Below are positions 5,621-5,868 of a stretch of DNA of 5,868 bases, one piece after another. The number at the start of each line of letters is the position of its first letter. The first letter of the stretch is position 1. Both the position numbers and the translations under genes were made by a program. The notes under the pieces are model-generated. The model was not told the DNA's origin. It did not search any database and saw only the letters and a list, made by a program, of their open reading frames with translations. Origin of the DNA: Vulcanimicrobiia bacterium (GTDB lineage: Bacteria; Vulcanimicrobiota; Vulcanimicrobiia; Vulcanimicrobiales; Vulcanimicrobiaceae); NCBI GenBank assembly GCA_025451135.1, contig JANWKW010000025.1, positions 1-5,868 of the forward strand. Reading direction: 5' to 3'.

Positions 5621-5868
5621 ACGGGAACCTCCGAGAGCGGACGACGTTTGGTGATGGACGGGACGATCGCGTCGTACAACGCGGTGCAGCCGAACCGGAC
5701 GACGTCGTCGGCCGGCAAGCCGGTCTCCGCGCGGGCGCGCGCGATCTCCCGGCGGGCGGCATCGTCGCTCGCGATGGCGCGCGTGTTGAGCGCGATCCCG
5801 ACGACGCGGGCGGGTTTGACGGTCGCGAGGAGCGCTTCGTGGAGTGCGATGAGGCGTTCGTACCCGAG
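5617..5868 (-). CDS. C-terminal part of a DUF1611/DgcN-like protein (cut by window edge)
   Basis: The last 83 residues of a protein that enters from beyond the right edge, ending in TGA at 5619-5617. The visible part contains ALHEALL, then ARVVGIALNTRAIASDDAAR, then ETGLPADDVVRFG and a short C-terminal tail. This pattern (an alpha/beta strand ending in ALNT, then ETGLP and VRFG) is how I recognise the end of DUF1611 proteins, whose characterised member DgcN acts in D-glutamate catabolism as an N-acetyltransferase working with the dehydrogenase DgcA. The nucleotide-binding part would lie outside the window, so the call rests on the tail only. Its final codons carry the strong ribosome binding site of the next gene, and its stop shares bases with that gene's ATG, so the two are co-translated. 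Any operon promoter would lie outside the window. Confidence 0.7.
   Translation of the reverse strand, partial: LGYERLIALHEALLATVKPARVVGIALNTRAIASDDAARREIARARAETGLPADDVVRFGCTALYDAIVPSITKRRPLSEVPV
5627..5632 (-). promoter_or_regulatory. Strong ribosome binding site of the substrate-binding protein gene
   Basis: GGAGGT on the - strand lies six bases before ATG 5620. It is the only near-consensus Shine-Dalgarno sequence I see in the window, fitting high expression of a binding protein relative to its neighbours. It sits inside the last codons of the DUF1611 gene. Confidence 0.8.

Noticed and set aside
4287..5762. 491-residue open frame on the - strand in another frame of the binding-protein gene
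   Set aside because: Composition is Arg/Ala/Pro shadow, and it overlaps the strongly supported binding protein on the same strand.
1..5868. tRNA, rRNA, CRISPR array, transposase or attachment site
   Set aside because: No cloverleaf, rRNA segment, regularly spaced repeats or transposase-like frame was seen on either strand.

Overview
The window comes from a compact, strongly GC-rich bacterial chromosome with G/C-biased third codon positions. Two lipoprotein signal sequences show a cell with an outward-facing lipoprotein system. The lineage cannot be fixed from this sequence. The lipoproteins with Ser/Pro/Thr-rich segments and a dispersed-type palindromic repeat made me think of Eremiobacterota (WPS-2) or a similar deep-branching group, but that is a guess. 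Almost every base is coding. The only gaps are 1 bp at 705 and about 49 bp at 1450-1498.

Layout, left to right. (1) Positions 1-704, + strand: two small exported proteins of unknown function, overlapping by 28 bp. One has a cleavable signal peptide and the other is a lipoprotein; they look like diverged tandem paralogues. (2) 706-1449, - strand: a family 5 (UDGb-type) uracil-DNA glycosylase with four Fe-S cysteines. It carries a 57-bp, perfectly in-frame palindromic insert bounded by 12-bp inverted repeats. (3) 1450-1498: a short divergent intergenic region with a -10-like hexamer placed for a leaderless glycosylase transcript and an inverted repeat just ahead of the next gene. (4) 1499-2722, + strand: an MFS exporter of the fosmidomycin-resistance (Fsr) type. 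Its 3' end overlaps the convergent trmL by 43 bp. (5) 2680-5868, - strand: a tightly packed operon, read right to left: the C-terminal end of a DUF1611/DgcN-like protein (cut by the window edge), a family 5 peptide-type ABC substrate-binding lipoprotein, a C39-like cysteine peptidase, and the tRNA wobble 2'-O-methyltransferase TrmL. Its junctions are an ATGA overlap, a 28-bp overlap and a GTGA overlap, which implies translational coupling along the unit.

How the genes may work together: DgcN-type DUF1611 proteins are linked to D-glutamate catabolism, and family 5 binding proteins capture peptides. With a papain-fold peptidase in the same operon, the simplest reading is uptake and breakdown of D-Glu-containing peptides, such as cell-wall fragments. 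This is inference. The expected epimerase/dehydrogenase partner and the ABC permeases are not in the window. TrmL appears to be a housekeeping gene carried at the end of the transcript. The observations most worth following are the in-frame palindromic element in the glycosylase, the strong hairpin at the start of the peptidase gene, and the peptide/D-Glu operon.
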